64,000 nt of DNA from Stagonosporopsis chrysanthemi (Eukaryota > Ascomycota > Dothideomycetes > Pleosporales > Didymellaceae). The notes below the pieces were generated by a model, which was given only the letters and a program-made list of their open reading frames with translations, ran no database searches and had not been told where the DNA came from. The translations under genes were made by a program, and so were the position numbers. The stretch is from contig JAFISE010000096.1 in the NCBI GenBank assembly GCA_022560025.1, positions 1-64,000 on the forward strand, read 5' to 3'. This document shows, in pieces, positions 11,642-20,797 of the stretch; position 1 is the first letter of the stretch, and the number at the start of each line of letters is the position of its first letter.

Positions 11642-12172
11642 ATGGCTCGCACCTTCGTGCGAAGATGGAGGCTCCAGAAAGCCATCATGACAGGCGTGAA
11701 GGCGATCGACTCGGAAATCACACGGCAAGGATCAAGCAGGCTGTGGCACGATGCCTGCTTAGCGCCATCAATCAAGCGGTCATTCAGAACAAGCGTAGAA
11801 AGCACGATGCTCTTCAAGATGAAAACGCCGTGGACGTTGGTTCGTGCTAGGAGGTGTCCCTGAGTGACATGTTCCGGGAACTGTCGGTCCTTACGCAAGT
11901 CGTCGACAGCGAACGCTGAATGTGCGAGGTGCACGCTCGCTCTGTTCGCCAAGCAGTGCGTGCAATGTCAGCAATGCACCAGAGTCTCTCACAGCCACTG
12001 TACCAGGGACAAGACACAGCAGCCCCTTCAGATCAGAGAAGGGACTGTCTGTGACAATTCCGATACCCTCCTTGCGTGTCCGAAATGCAGTGACAATGGC
12101 AACGCGGATAGCAGCACTCAAGTCGCAGCAGTCAAGCTTAACGCTCCTGTCGATCTTGCTTCAGACAAGTAA
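11642..12172 (+). pseudogene. Possible decayed gene with a PHD-like zinc-finger signature
   Basis: One frame between 11921 and 12088 carries cysteines and histidine with PHD-finger spacing: C-x2-C, then C-x2-C-x4-H-x2-C, then C-x2-C about 25 residues on. The final pair reads CPKC. Just upstream, helical-looking coding text is spread over two other frames, one of them broken by a TAG near 11848 and a TGA near 11918. This suggests a small zinc-binding protein gene that has lost its frame, or an unusual multi-exon gene. The pattern may be chance; the evidence is only the spacing of eight ligands. Confidence 0.35.
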
Positions 12173-13280
12173 CGCTGTTCCGCAGTCCGCGTAACCACCC
12201 CCGAAGCTCTCGCGCTGTGGTCGACCCAACCAGCCCACTCGCTTTTGTTAAGGAGAACCAAAACCAGCCAAGCAGCAAATCAAGCAGGCCAGCCATGGCC
12301 CGGCATACAACCCCGGGCAGATAACGAACATACAACTCAGACGAGCAGAAGCGGACGAGAACAAGATGCTAGCCAGGCGCACCATACGAGGAGGATTAAC
12401 ACCGCATGCCTCGTCATCCTCATGAGCAGGAGACAATCGACGTCTGGGCGTGGTTGACCATTGAGTTGCAAGTGACGGCTGAAGGATCTGTACGCCTGAT
12501 TCTTGCTGCTTGCCCAATACTTTTCGGCACAACGGAATCGTAGTGGAAGGATCTGCTGTTGTGCACTCACTGGCGCTCCGGACGTTTCAATTGTTTCTAC
12601 TTCGCGTTGCGCGAAACAGGTGACATCCTACAGAGGCAGACACTCTCTCAATGACTGAGCCATCAACTTCTGACAGGATCTCCGACCAAGACCACCAGGA
12701 AAGGTCGTGCACGTGACGTTCTACCAGCGACGGATGTTGTAAAGCCACAGCTTCGAGACATGTGAGGAGAGTCTTTCTTACCTAGTCTAGAAGATGTTGA
12801 CATCTTCCTCGTCATCGTAAGCTTGGATGTTGTTGCGCAGCTACATGCTCTGCCTCCTCATCGTCCTCATCGTCAGTGGTGATGGGCCTCTCGCTACTCC
12901 GTGCGCCTGCTGTTCAACTTCTGCTTGAGACCGCATTGACTCAGTCTCTGCACTGAGTGCGTTCTGGACACCTGTAGAGTCCTGTCTTACGCTCCGTTCA
13001 TGATCGTGTTCATAGTAGAGGTGGCCATTCTCCAAGCTCTCGATCTCGCGTAGATCGATCCGACACTCCAACTCCCAAGTGTGCAACGCAGTGCGGTGGA
13101 TTGTCTTTTCCTTTGTACTTTTTCATTGCCTCCTTGCATTTCATTTACCTCTCTCCGCATCACAAATCCGGTCTTGTGGGTATTGTGGGCACTGATGTGG
13201 CCATTGTGAGTATGGTCGTTGTGGTTTGTGTTCGCTCGGTGTCGTCAGCGCGTTCGTTGGTGTCTTTCTCGTTGTCGTTA
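12173..13280. other. Intergenic stretch without recognisable gene
   Basis: Between the PHD-like fragment and the zinc-knuckle array I see only short unrelated ORFs on both strands. No tRNA, strong repeat or splice-linked exon pair was found. Confidence 0.5.
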
Positions 13281-13310
13281 GTCTACGTCCTTGAGGCCCA
13301 CCGTGAGCGG

Positions 13311-13508
13311 TGCAGGCAGTGCAGACAGTCCGGCCACTCCAAGACCGATTGCCCGAACGAACAGGTCTGCAGCATTTGCGCCGAGCCTGGTCACACCAAG
13401 GCCGAGTGCACGGTTTGCAGGGCTTGCGGCTTGCCTGGTCATTCTCGATCGGAGTGTCCGACGGTTATCTGCCACAACTGCGGTGGGACCGGAGGGCTGA
13501 AGAAGTGA
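13311..13508 (+). pseudogene. CCHC zinc-knuckle array, broken in the fourth knuckle
   Basis: Three complete knuckles of the form C-x2-C-x4-H-x4-C follow one another: CRQCRQSGHSKTDC, CSICAEPGHTKAEC and CRACGLPGHSRSEC. A fourth begins CHNCGGTG but has G instead of the zinc-binding His and ends three residues later at a stop. Such arrays bind single-stranded nucleic acid and occur in CNBP/Gis2-like proteins and in Gag-like proteins of retroelements. The upstream part of the frame is hydrophobic and looks like non-coding sequence, so a real start would need an upstream exon I cannot identify. It may be a gene fragment or the middle exon of a poorly conserved gene. Confidence 0.5.
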
Positions 13509-13562
13509 AAGGCACTTACACACAGCTTCGCTGGCGGGACCGTCTACTTGACTCAACAGTCG

Positions 13563-14204
13563 ATGACAGAGATGGATATCAACACCCAGTTTTGGACTCC
13601 GCTTATCAAGTGGGCGGTCGCCGCAACCAAGGACGAACAAGCGGCAGATAACAATTTCGCCGAGAAAGCTCTTGGAGACCGCTGGCGCGAATTGCATGGA
13701 AAGCAGCAAGCCGGCTTCAAACGCTTTGTGGACCAAACGGTTACCGGAGGTTGCAGATCTCTACAAGCACCTCGAAGCTGTGGGCCGCCCGGTGATCAGC
13801 CATCCAGACGATTAGTGGATATCGTTAAAAGCAATGCTCTCGGTTTTGGGGTTAACCCCGTGGATGGCGACATCAAGGAAGCTGAGGCTCGCAAGAGTGC
13901 ATGGATGGCAGCTAGCCTTCGTAAGAAGGCACAGCTTGCATGTCGTGCAGACCTGATGGACGAAACTGGCCTGGTAGAGCCATGTGTTATTTTCAACGGC
14001 GGTGAAATGCAGCTCTACTTTACTTTGCTGCGACACAGGAACATGATGGCTACCCGAAAGAAGCGGCGCAAGCTTCCGCAAGCTCCTGTGGAGCAATACA
14101 GCGATCCAGCGCAGGAAGGAGACGACCATGGCTCTTCAGAAGAGCCGAACAGCAAAGTCATAACAGAAAATCAGAAAAGAAAAAGCGTAACAGCAAAGTC
14201 ATAA
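13563..14204 (+). CDS. Hypothetical orphan protein
   Basis: An ORF of about 213 aa from the ATG at 13563 begins MTEMDINTQFWTPLIKW and ends in a Lys/Ser-rich tail. It has mixed charge, no obvious low complexity in its first 160 residues and a basic KKRRK patch near residue 165, as in nuclear proteins. I recognise no family. It starts 55 bp after the zinc-knuckle frame ends and could belong with it in one multi-exon gene, with a nucleic-acid-binding N-terminus and this C-terminus. It may equally be a random ORF in a decaying region. Confidence 0.35.
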   Translation: MTEMDINTQFWTPLIKWAVAATKDEQAADNNFAEKALGDRWRELHGKQQAGFKRFVDQTVTGGCRSLQAPRSCGPPGDQPSRRLVDIVKSNALGFGVNPVDGDIKEAEARKSAWMAASLRKKAQLACRADLMDETGLVEPCVIFNGGEMQLYFTLLRHRNMMATRKKRRKLPQAPVEQYSDPAQEGDDHGSSEEPNSKVITENQKRKSVTAKS

Positions 14205-14440
14205 CAACAGTCATACGGACCAGACAACATCAACAACTTTGGGAAGAGGACTCCACTTGGAAGATTGGGGGCCGCTTAACAAAGGAGCAAGGTCGTATGC
14301 AATCGATACTCGGTGCCGGAAATGCTAACCAGACCATTTCATGCTGGTCGGCAGGTGGCATAGCTCTGAGCAGGAATTAACACAGCGAAACATCGCTCTC
14401 ACGTCTTCAACGTGCATGGATCCCATCCACAGGCCCTCTC

Positions 14441-15424
14441 CTACTCTTCCAATAACTTCCCCTTGACAAAGTCTACCTCCACTGCATTTCCACACACTAA
14501 CCCACCCCTCTCATCCGTGTGTCTGATTGGCGTATCCAACACCCTGCTCCCATCCTTTGAATCCAGCGCCTCTCCACCCGCACACTCCACCAGCAGCGCA
14601 ATGGGCGCTAACTCATACAGTCTCCTCAACTTCGCCGGGCTCTTCTCCGTCACTGGCGATGTGTAGATGCCATGCCCCTTGACCAGCGCATGGAACACAT
14701 CCGGCACCAGCCCGCCGCTGTACCGGAGCGTGTACTTCTGCGCAATGAAATGGTTGATTAGCTGCAGATAGGCGGGAGTCTCGGCAGCACTACGCAGGTT
14801 TGCAGGCGCAAAGTAGCGCGTCTTGGATGTGTCGTTGTACTTGACGTTTGTGCGCAGGACTTCAATGTCCCCCGCGTCCGTCAACGCGGCCTCGAACACG
14901 CTCCCCTCTGTCTCTGGGAGGCGTAGTGCAACAACAGCAGTCGTGCGCGGCCCCAGCACGCCCAAAATCGAAGCCACCTGTTTCTCGTGCGGTGTCGATG
15001 TCGACGACACGGCGGACTCGCCGTCCCAGATTCCGATGATGGTGCCGACTGTCCAGTTCGGCCCGATGATGCTACTCCCATCCAGCGGGTCGAACGCGAT
15101 GGTGTACTTCTCCCCGCTCTGTTCGGTTCCCCGATACGCTGGCATCTCAATGGGGTCCTCCTCACTGCTGGCTGTGGAGATGGAGGGGACTTTTGCAATT
15201 GCATCGCGGATCAAGTTTTCGGCCAGAACATCGACATTGAGTTGGTCGTCGCCGAATTGGTTTGCGCTGCCGGCCTGCGAGACGGAGGTTGTTCGTAGGG
15301 CTTGAGCGATGCTGGGGAGGGTACGGAGGAGCGCGGGTATCACGTCCTGGGCTAGTGCTGTGCGGTCGGGGTGGCCTGAGATCAGGGATTGGAGGTGGTC
15401 GTTCAGAGGGATGGGCGGAGTCAT
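14441..15424 (-). CDS. Sedoheptulose-1,7-bisphosphatase-like (FBPase superfamily) enzyme
   Basis: The gene encodes 327 aa without introns. The FBPase-superfamily metal and phosphate loop AFDPLDGSSI is present, preceded by NQFGDDQLNVDVLAENL and followed by TVGTIIGIWDG. The C-terminal half has YTLRYSGGLVPDV and LYELAPIALLVECAGG. These segments are closer to sedoheptulose-bisphosphatases than to gluconeogenic FBPases. The predicted reaction is hydrolysis of sedoheptulose-1,7-bisphosphate (or fructose-1,6-bisphosphate) to the monophosphate, linking pentose-phosphate and glycolytic sugars in the cytosol. I see no transit peptide and no regulatory Cys pair like that of plant SBPase. I preferred the start at 15424 (MTPPIPLNDH) to the longer ORF start at 15463. 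Confidence 0.85.
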   Translation of the reverse strand: MTPPIPLNDHLQSLISGHPDRTALAQDVIPALLRTLPSIAQALRTTSVSQAGSANQFGDDQLNVDVLAENLIRDAIAKVPSISTASSEEDPIEMPAYRGTEQSGEKYTIAFDPLDGSSIIGPNWTVGTIIGIWDGESAVSSTSTPHEKQVASILGVLGPRTTAVVALRLPETEGSVFEAALTDAGDIEVLRTNVKYNDTSKTRYFAPANLRSAAETPAYLQLINHFIAQKYTLRYSGGLVPDVFHALVKGHGIYTSPVTEKSPAKLRRLYELAPIALLVECAGGEALDSKDGSRVLDTPIRHTDERGGLVCGNAVEVDFVKGKLLEE

Positions 15425-15877
15425 GGTGAAGGACTTTGCGGATAATTTGCTTGGTCTTCTCAAGCAGTGTTCAAAGTTCCCTTTGAGTGTGATTCAAGAT
15501 TTGTTGTTTGGTTGTATGAGACATGGGCATTTGCAGACAGTCTGGCGTCATAGTGGGGTATCGATAAGGGCTTTTACTAGCGCGATGGATGGTGGAGACA
15601 TTGTTCAGCCTCTTCAGCCTCATTCAGCCTTGCGGAAACTCGCCCCCTACGAAGAGCTTCACTGTCATGATTCGTGCGTTCTGCTCGTTAGTCTTCTTTG
15701 GTGGTGGTATGTCACGTGAGCAACGACAACTATATCGTGTTGAGCGACTTCGGATTCGACATGTTCGACATATGAACCTGAGAATGTAGATGATGCTAGA
15801 TTACTGTGCTGGAGTCTGCACCACGCGCAATGTTCTTTTCAACGCGCACTGGAACAAGGAATTTTAACCCAGAAGGA
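15425..15877. other. Intergenic between SBPase-like gene and Zn2Cys6 regulator
   Basis: These 453 bp hold the promoter of the bisphosphatase gene and the 3' flank of the regulator. Nothing else is recognisable. Confidence 0.6.
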
Positions 15878-18174
15878 CTATTCTGTTGTCAGCTGTGTCA
15901 GTGTAGCCTCCAGGGGTGTCTCACCTTGCCACTGCCAGTCCTTCATGACACCTAGCCAATGCAGATTACCACGTACTGTATAGTCAATAGACCCCGACCT
16001 CGTGATCGTATCAACGCCCCTCTTAAACGCAGCGGATATCGGAAACGTGTTCATCTTGCGATTTGCCAATCTAGCTTGATTCACAGTTACGGGATAGCCT
16101 CCCGAGCTGGGCGAACAGGCTCCGGACCCGGTGCCGTAGTTCGCATTGTTCGTCGGGCTGATTCCCTCGCCTTGCGCGTGATCCTCAGACCCGCGTGATA
16201 GGCCGCGCGCGTGCCAGTAATCGTCCCGTCGTTTCCAAACCTCCTCGGTGATCTCCAGAGCGCGCTCGACGATGCCGGTGACGAGCCGCCTGGACATGGC
16301 TTTCCATCTGTCGCGCACGAATTGTCTGTCCTCCTCTTCGACGGCATCATTGCCGGCTATGATGAGTGGAAGGATGTGCACGATGATTGTGGGTGAGGAA
16401 AGTGGGATGGTCGCGAGGTAGATCAGGATCTTTTGCGCAAGTTCTCCGTAGGAGGTTAAGTTTGGGAGCTCTGGTACTGCCTGGTACAGGAGGCTCAGAA
16501 TCGACCATCGATAAGCTTCAGCGGTCTGGATGGCGTCTGTCATCAACTGAGAATGATCTTCTATCGTTTCAAGGTCGACGGGAGGTGCCCAGTCCTCGAT
16601 TTTGCGCTTCAGCTCAAGTGCTTGTGCGATAACAGCTGGCGAATTACGAGGCGCATTCTTGATTCTGACTTTGCATATCAGATCTGCGACATATCTCATG
16701 ATAGGGAAGAACGAAGTCGCGTAGCCCATTAGAGGATCCAGTTTCGAAGTACTGAAATCTAAACGGCCGACAGTGGCAGCCACCAGACTCTCGGGGACTG
16801 GTGGGCACAGATCCAGGCATGTAAACCTCGCGATGACATCCATATAGGTCCAGGTATTGTAGAGAAATTCGAGTCGCGCCTCTTCCTGCTCTGTGTAAGC
16901 ACCGGAAGTACGGTTCTCCAGCATCTGTTGGAGCAAAATGCCTGCGCCTGTAATATGGGTCATGCCGGTTGCTGCAGATTCGCTATCCCAGGTTTCGGCG
17001 AACCCCAAAGCCAATGTCGCCGCCAATGCCGCGTCCAAAGGAATCTCGCTCTTGCTAATACCGACTGATAGTAAATGCGCGCTAGTATGTAGGTGTCTTT
17101 GGCCGTCGACGCGTAGCTGAGGTTGTGCCTTGCTGGTATGAAAGCAAGTCAAAGCTGCGAGGGCATGATAAAGCGCCGGATATTGCTGTGCCATGGGCCA
17201 AATGACTGTTTTCCAAGGATTCCTCTCTGAATCGTCCTCGATGGATAGGTTGTGACACGTAGTCTTGAGAAAAAGCATGGCTGTCTTTTCCCTTTCATCC
17301 TCCGAAACCTGGGGATTTGCAGGTTCATCCTCGACAGATGCACCCAGAGACAACCCTAATTCCGCTGGCATGATCGGGGTGGCAGGTAAAGAATTGACAT
17401 AATCTTCGAGAAAGTAATTGATGTTCCAGAACGGAGGCCCATAATCTTGTGCATACGACTGTGCATTCACTTCGGCCGAAAGCTGCCCCAGGCCTTGTAG
17501 CCGGAAGTCAGGATTGAGCAGATTGTCGGCTTGTAAGAATGGTGATGTATGAAGATCGACCTCTGGCATGTTCAACATCTCCAGCGACTGTGGTGTCGGC
17601 AGACTCCTTGTCATCAATATGTCTGGATTAAGAAAGCTCATGTCCATCATCTCAGCGGCATGTGATGGTCCGGTTGCTATGGTCTCAATTACGGGCTGAT
17701 CTTTACTACCTGGATCGATGACTGGTGCAGCAGCCGCAGCGCCGCCCTGGGAGTTCTGGAATCCTCTACTGGCTGCTCTTGGCCTGTTCGCGGCGAACGT
17801 TACTTGCACTGGGCTCTTCATAATCGCACTGTTTCTCTTCGGCTCTCTTGCTGTCTTGAATCTGACATCCATCCTGTAGCCACCGCACTCTATGCGGCGG
17901 CGAGTACACTGGTCACATGTCGGTTTTGTTTCATCGCACTTCACCCTCCGTGACTTGCATGTCACGCATCCTGGAAGTTTAACAGTCAGTCCATGTTGAT
18001 AATGATGCAGTCCAAGCACTGATTTGGCTGGCAATAAGAACAGACGAAGACGAACATGCCATTGCGACTCTTGGAGAACCTGTGCTTCGAGTCTTCAGCA
18101 CGACCTGTGACTTTCGGCAACAGTGTCCGAGGTGGTGGTTGTTCGTGGTTAACCTCGGTCGGTGAAGGCGCCAT
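15878..18174 (-). CDS. Zn2Cys6 fungal-specific transcription factor with GC-AG intron
   Basis: Two exons read from the minus strand, 18174-18060 and 17970-15878, give 735 aa. The binuclear zinc cluster C-x2-C-x6-C-x6-C-x2-C-x6-C starts CVTCKSRRVKCDETKPTC, so this is a nuclear DNA-binding regulator. The remainder resembles the fungal_trans_2 type regulatory domain, with many helices and a LYHALAALTCFH segment. Exon 1 supplies KHRFSKSRNG, the usual lead-in to this cluster. The joint needs a GC donor (GCATGT) at 18059 and a CCAG acceptor at 17971. The 89-bp intron contains ACTGAC as a branch site, and the phase is exact. Starting at the ORF Met near 18034 would replace the conserved lead-in with intron sequence. 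The gene is divergent from the RTA1-like gene, with 987 bp between. Confidence 0.85.
17971..18059 (-). other. Non-canonical GC-AG intron
   Basis: This 89-bp intron begins GCATGT and ends TTCCAG. Removing it joins N-G directly to the first Cys of the zinc cluster in the correct phase. No GT donor nearby restores the conserved NGCVTC junction. Confidence 0.75.
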
Positions 18175-19161
18175 GAGAACCCGGCAAGAAAAATCCAAGT
18201 CTGTAGCAAAAAGGGAACACCTTCCGGGACCACGCAGTAGAAAAGGTCTTCAAGGACTGTAATTGTCTATATTGGTGTTATCTTCAGTTGCTAGTTAGTC
18301 CACAGACAAGACCCCGCATCCGAGAACGGCAAACTAAACCAGTCCCACGTGATGACTCGTGGCTGTAAATGACCCGTTCCTCGTCAGTAAGATTTGGCTG
18401 AGACTCTTTGCTACTGCACATGATGTATACGTGAGTGCCATAGAAGACAACGAGGAGAAGTCCTATGCCACTTGTCCATCCAATCATGGGTGAGGACCAT
18501 TTCTAAGCACACGCTAACAGGCGTGCAGAGCTCCCGCTTTTCCAGAGATTTGTCTAGACCCCGTGCTGGAATAACACAATTGTCTCACTGCCGTTTACTG
18601 TTGGTGTCTTGGCAGTGAGGCAGTCAGTAGTATCGAAATTGTTGTGATGTTGTACACCTGGTTCGGAGGCAAGAGCAGCCGAAGGGCTATCGGTAAACAG
18701 TCGCCGGGTGGTTGCGTCACCGCTGCTCATTAGGTCACAGCGGTCATTCCTACCAGAGACTGACAGCTTTGTTGCAAATACTCGGCCAAAGTCGTTCTCT
18801 TACAAACGTCGAGCACAGGTCTCCGACATGCCACTAATGTCGGGAGCTCCGCGGCTCAGCCAAGCGCAGCCCTTGTGCTGTGTCGAGGCGACAGCGGCCA
18901 GATATTTTGTGCACCAATCAGCAAGAGCTGGGAGCGAGAACGAGTACTATCTCTAAGCGACGCGGCCAACACGGCATGGACTAACCCAAGCGGACGACAG
19001 ATGTGCGGGAACGATTCATCATTGTGTATTGGATTGAAAAGCGGTGCAGTCCCCAGGATGTTTCCCATGTTTCGCTGGCTACAGGATCTATCATTGTCAG
19101 ATCTCATCCCAGATCTTGCAGCCCCGGTTCATCTTGAACGCCCCCAGCCCGGCTGCCTGCC
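18175..19161. other. Divergent promoter region, Zn2Cys6 regulator / RTA1-like gene
   Basis: This 987-bp region separates two divergent starts. It contains no ORF of interest. The arrangement would allow the regulator to control both itself and the RTA1-like gene, which is inference only. Confidence 0.5.
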
Positions 19162-20214
19162 ATGGGGTTCAAACGTCTTTCAACGCTCGCTATACTTGCT
19201 GGCCTTACTACACTAGCGCTTGCAGCGACGGGAGATGAGAAGCCCAAGGGAGACTTTGGACGCTGCACAGAAGTTTCCCCTCGGTGTCCTGCCGTCGCAA
19301 CAACATATGGTTACTACCCAATCTTGAGCGTCAACGCTTTCTTTGCCGCTCTCTACGCACTCTGCTGCCTTGCCTCCCTCGCCATCGGTATTTGGTCAAA
19401 AACATGGACGTACACGATTGCTTTGGCTGGTGGAACGCTTCTCGAAGCAGCTGGCTATGGAGGACGCATCATGATGAACGACAACCCCTGGAGTGAATCT
19501 GGCTTCCGTCTGCAGATTGTCTGCCTCGTTCTCGGCCCATCCCTGATCGCTGCCTCCATCTACCTCACCCTCAAGCACTTCGTGCTCTACTGTGGATCAC
19601 AACACTCCCTACTCAAGCCGCGTCTATATCCCTGGGTCTTTATCGGCTGTGATATTGGATCAATCGTCTTGCAGGCTTGTGGTGGAGGTGTCGCCGCAGC
19701 AGGCGCAGACGGCAATCTGTCGCTACTCAACGCCGGAAACAACCTTATCGTCGCGGGTATCGCCTTCCAAGTCGCAACTATGGCTGCTTGTGGATTGCTT
19801 GTTCTCATCTACATCTTCCGATACCGCAAGGCTGCCAAATCGACTGGTCAGCTGCACGAGAAGAGCAACTACCAGCTCAGCAAGGAACAAGGCACTGTCT
19901 CGCTTGGCAAAATCAAGCTGTTCGCAGCCGTTATCTCTCTGGCCTACTTCACTGTGCTTATTCGATGCATATATCGTCTTCCCGAGATGGCTGGTGGTTG
20001 GGGCAATCCTCTGATGCGTAACGAGAAGGAGTTTTTGCTGCTCGATGGAATGTCAGTCAACTTCACCATGAAACTGTTTCGTCACTCTGCTGACTCTTGT
20101 AGGATGATTGGCATTGCTTGCGTTTGCCTAACCGTCTTCCATCCCGCTTTCTTCTTCCCTCCTTTCGCCGCTTTTCGTCACAGCAAGAGGCGTACCGATT
20201 CCGAGTCGACTTAG
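19162..20214 (+). CDS. RTA1-like seven-helix membrane protein
   Basis: An apparent signal peptide (MGFKRLSTLAILAGLTTLALA) and a short Cys-bearing ectodomain precede seven hydrophobic segments, as in RTA1/RTM1/RSB1 proteins. These are linked to sphingoid-base export and resistance to lipid-active toxicants at the plasma membrane. Family-like stretches are GTLLEAAGYGGR, LGPSLIAASIYLTLKH and the last helix ending in LTVFHPAFFF. A 51-bp intron at 20052-20102 (GTCAGT donor, TGCTGAC branch, TGTAG acceptor) joins LLDG to MMIGIACVCL and restores the expected pre-helix-7 loop. The intron is a multiple of three without a stop, so an unspliced reading remains open. Spliced length is about 333 aa. Confidence 0.85.
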   Translation: MGFKRLSTLAILAGLTTLALAATGDEKPKGDFGRCTEVSPRCPAVATTYGYYPILSVNAFFAALYALCCLASLAIGIWSKTWTYTIALAGGTLLEAAGYGGRIMMNDNPWSESGFRLQIVCLVLGPSLIAASIYLTLKHFVLYCGSQHSLLKPRLYPWVFIGCDIGSIVLQACGGGVAAAGADGNLSLLNAGNNLIVAGIAFQVATMAACGLLVLIYIFRYRKAAKSTGQLHEKSNYQLSKEQGTVSLGKIKLFAAVISLAYFTVLIRCIYRLPEMAGGWGNPLMRNEKEFLLLDGMSVNFTMKLFRHSADSCRMIGIACVCLTVFHPAFFFPPFAAFRHSKRRTDSEST

Positions 20215-20797
20215 GATCTTGAGGATCATGCGTTTACTTAATCTATAACCTTTCCACTTTAGACGCGGTTAAGCGAGCAAATCTCTGCCCTGCCATTATG
20301 ACCTTATGCATGACTTCTAGATACCAATAGCCAGCTCATCTACCAATTATTTGCGGTACATTCGTGTATATCTCGGTGTGCTTGGTTACGGAAAGCGTGC
20401 GACTCAAATGCTCGCTGCTCACTGTGATTGTCTTAGCCTAGCTGTGGGTGCGTCGCTCTTCAAAACGCGTGGCAAGACTGATGGCATGTGATATGACCAT
20501 CAGGTGGAGAAGACAATAACAGAGTACTACCACGGAGTAGAAGGAATGCCCCTATGGAGCAGGGAATTATGCTCGGACCCATTGACCACGATCTTGCGAC
20601 CATGGTTCCGATCCGACAATGAGCTCTCCGTTAGGAGCAGTGCAGTATAATGCAAGCTGCTAGAGGTCGCGAAAATGGGTTACAGCCATGTTATTGCATC
20701 GGATTTTAACGTTGCAATCATTGGAATCAATGCTATACATTGTCCAACTCTCGTAAGATAAACATGGGGGTAGCCATCTGGTTCTAGGTAAGTACCT
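20215..20797. other. Convergent intergenic region
   Basis: These 583 bp between the 3' ends of the RTA1-like and HIRIP3-like genes contain no recognisable gene, RNA or repeat. Confidence 0.6.
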
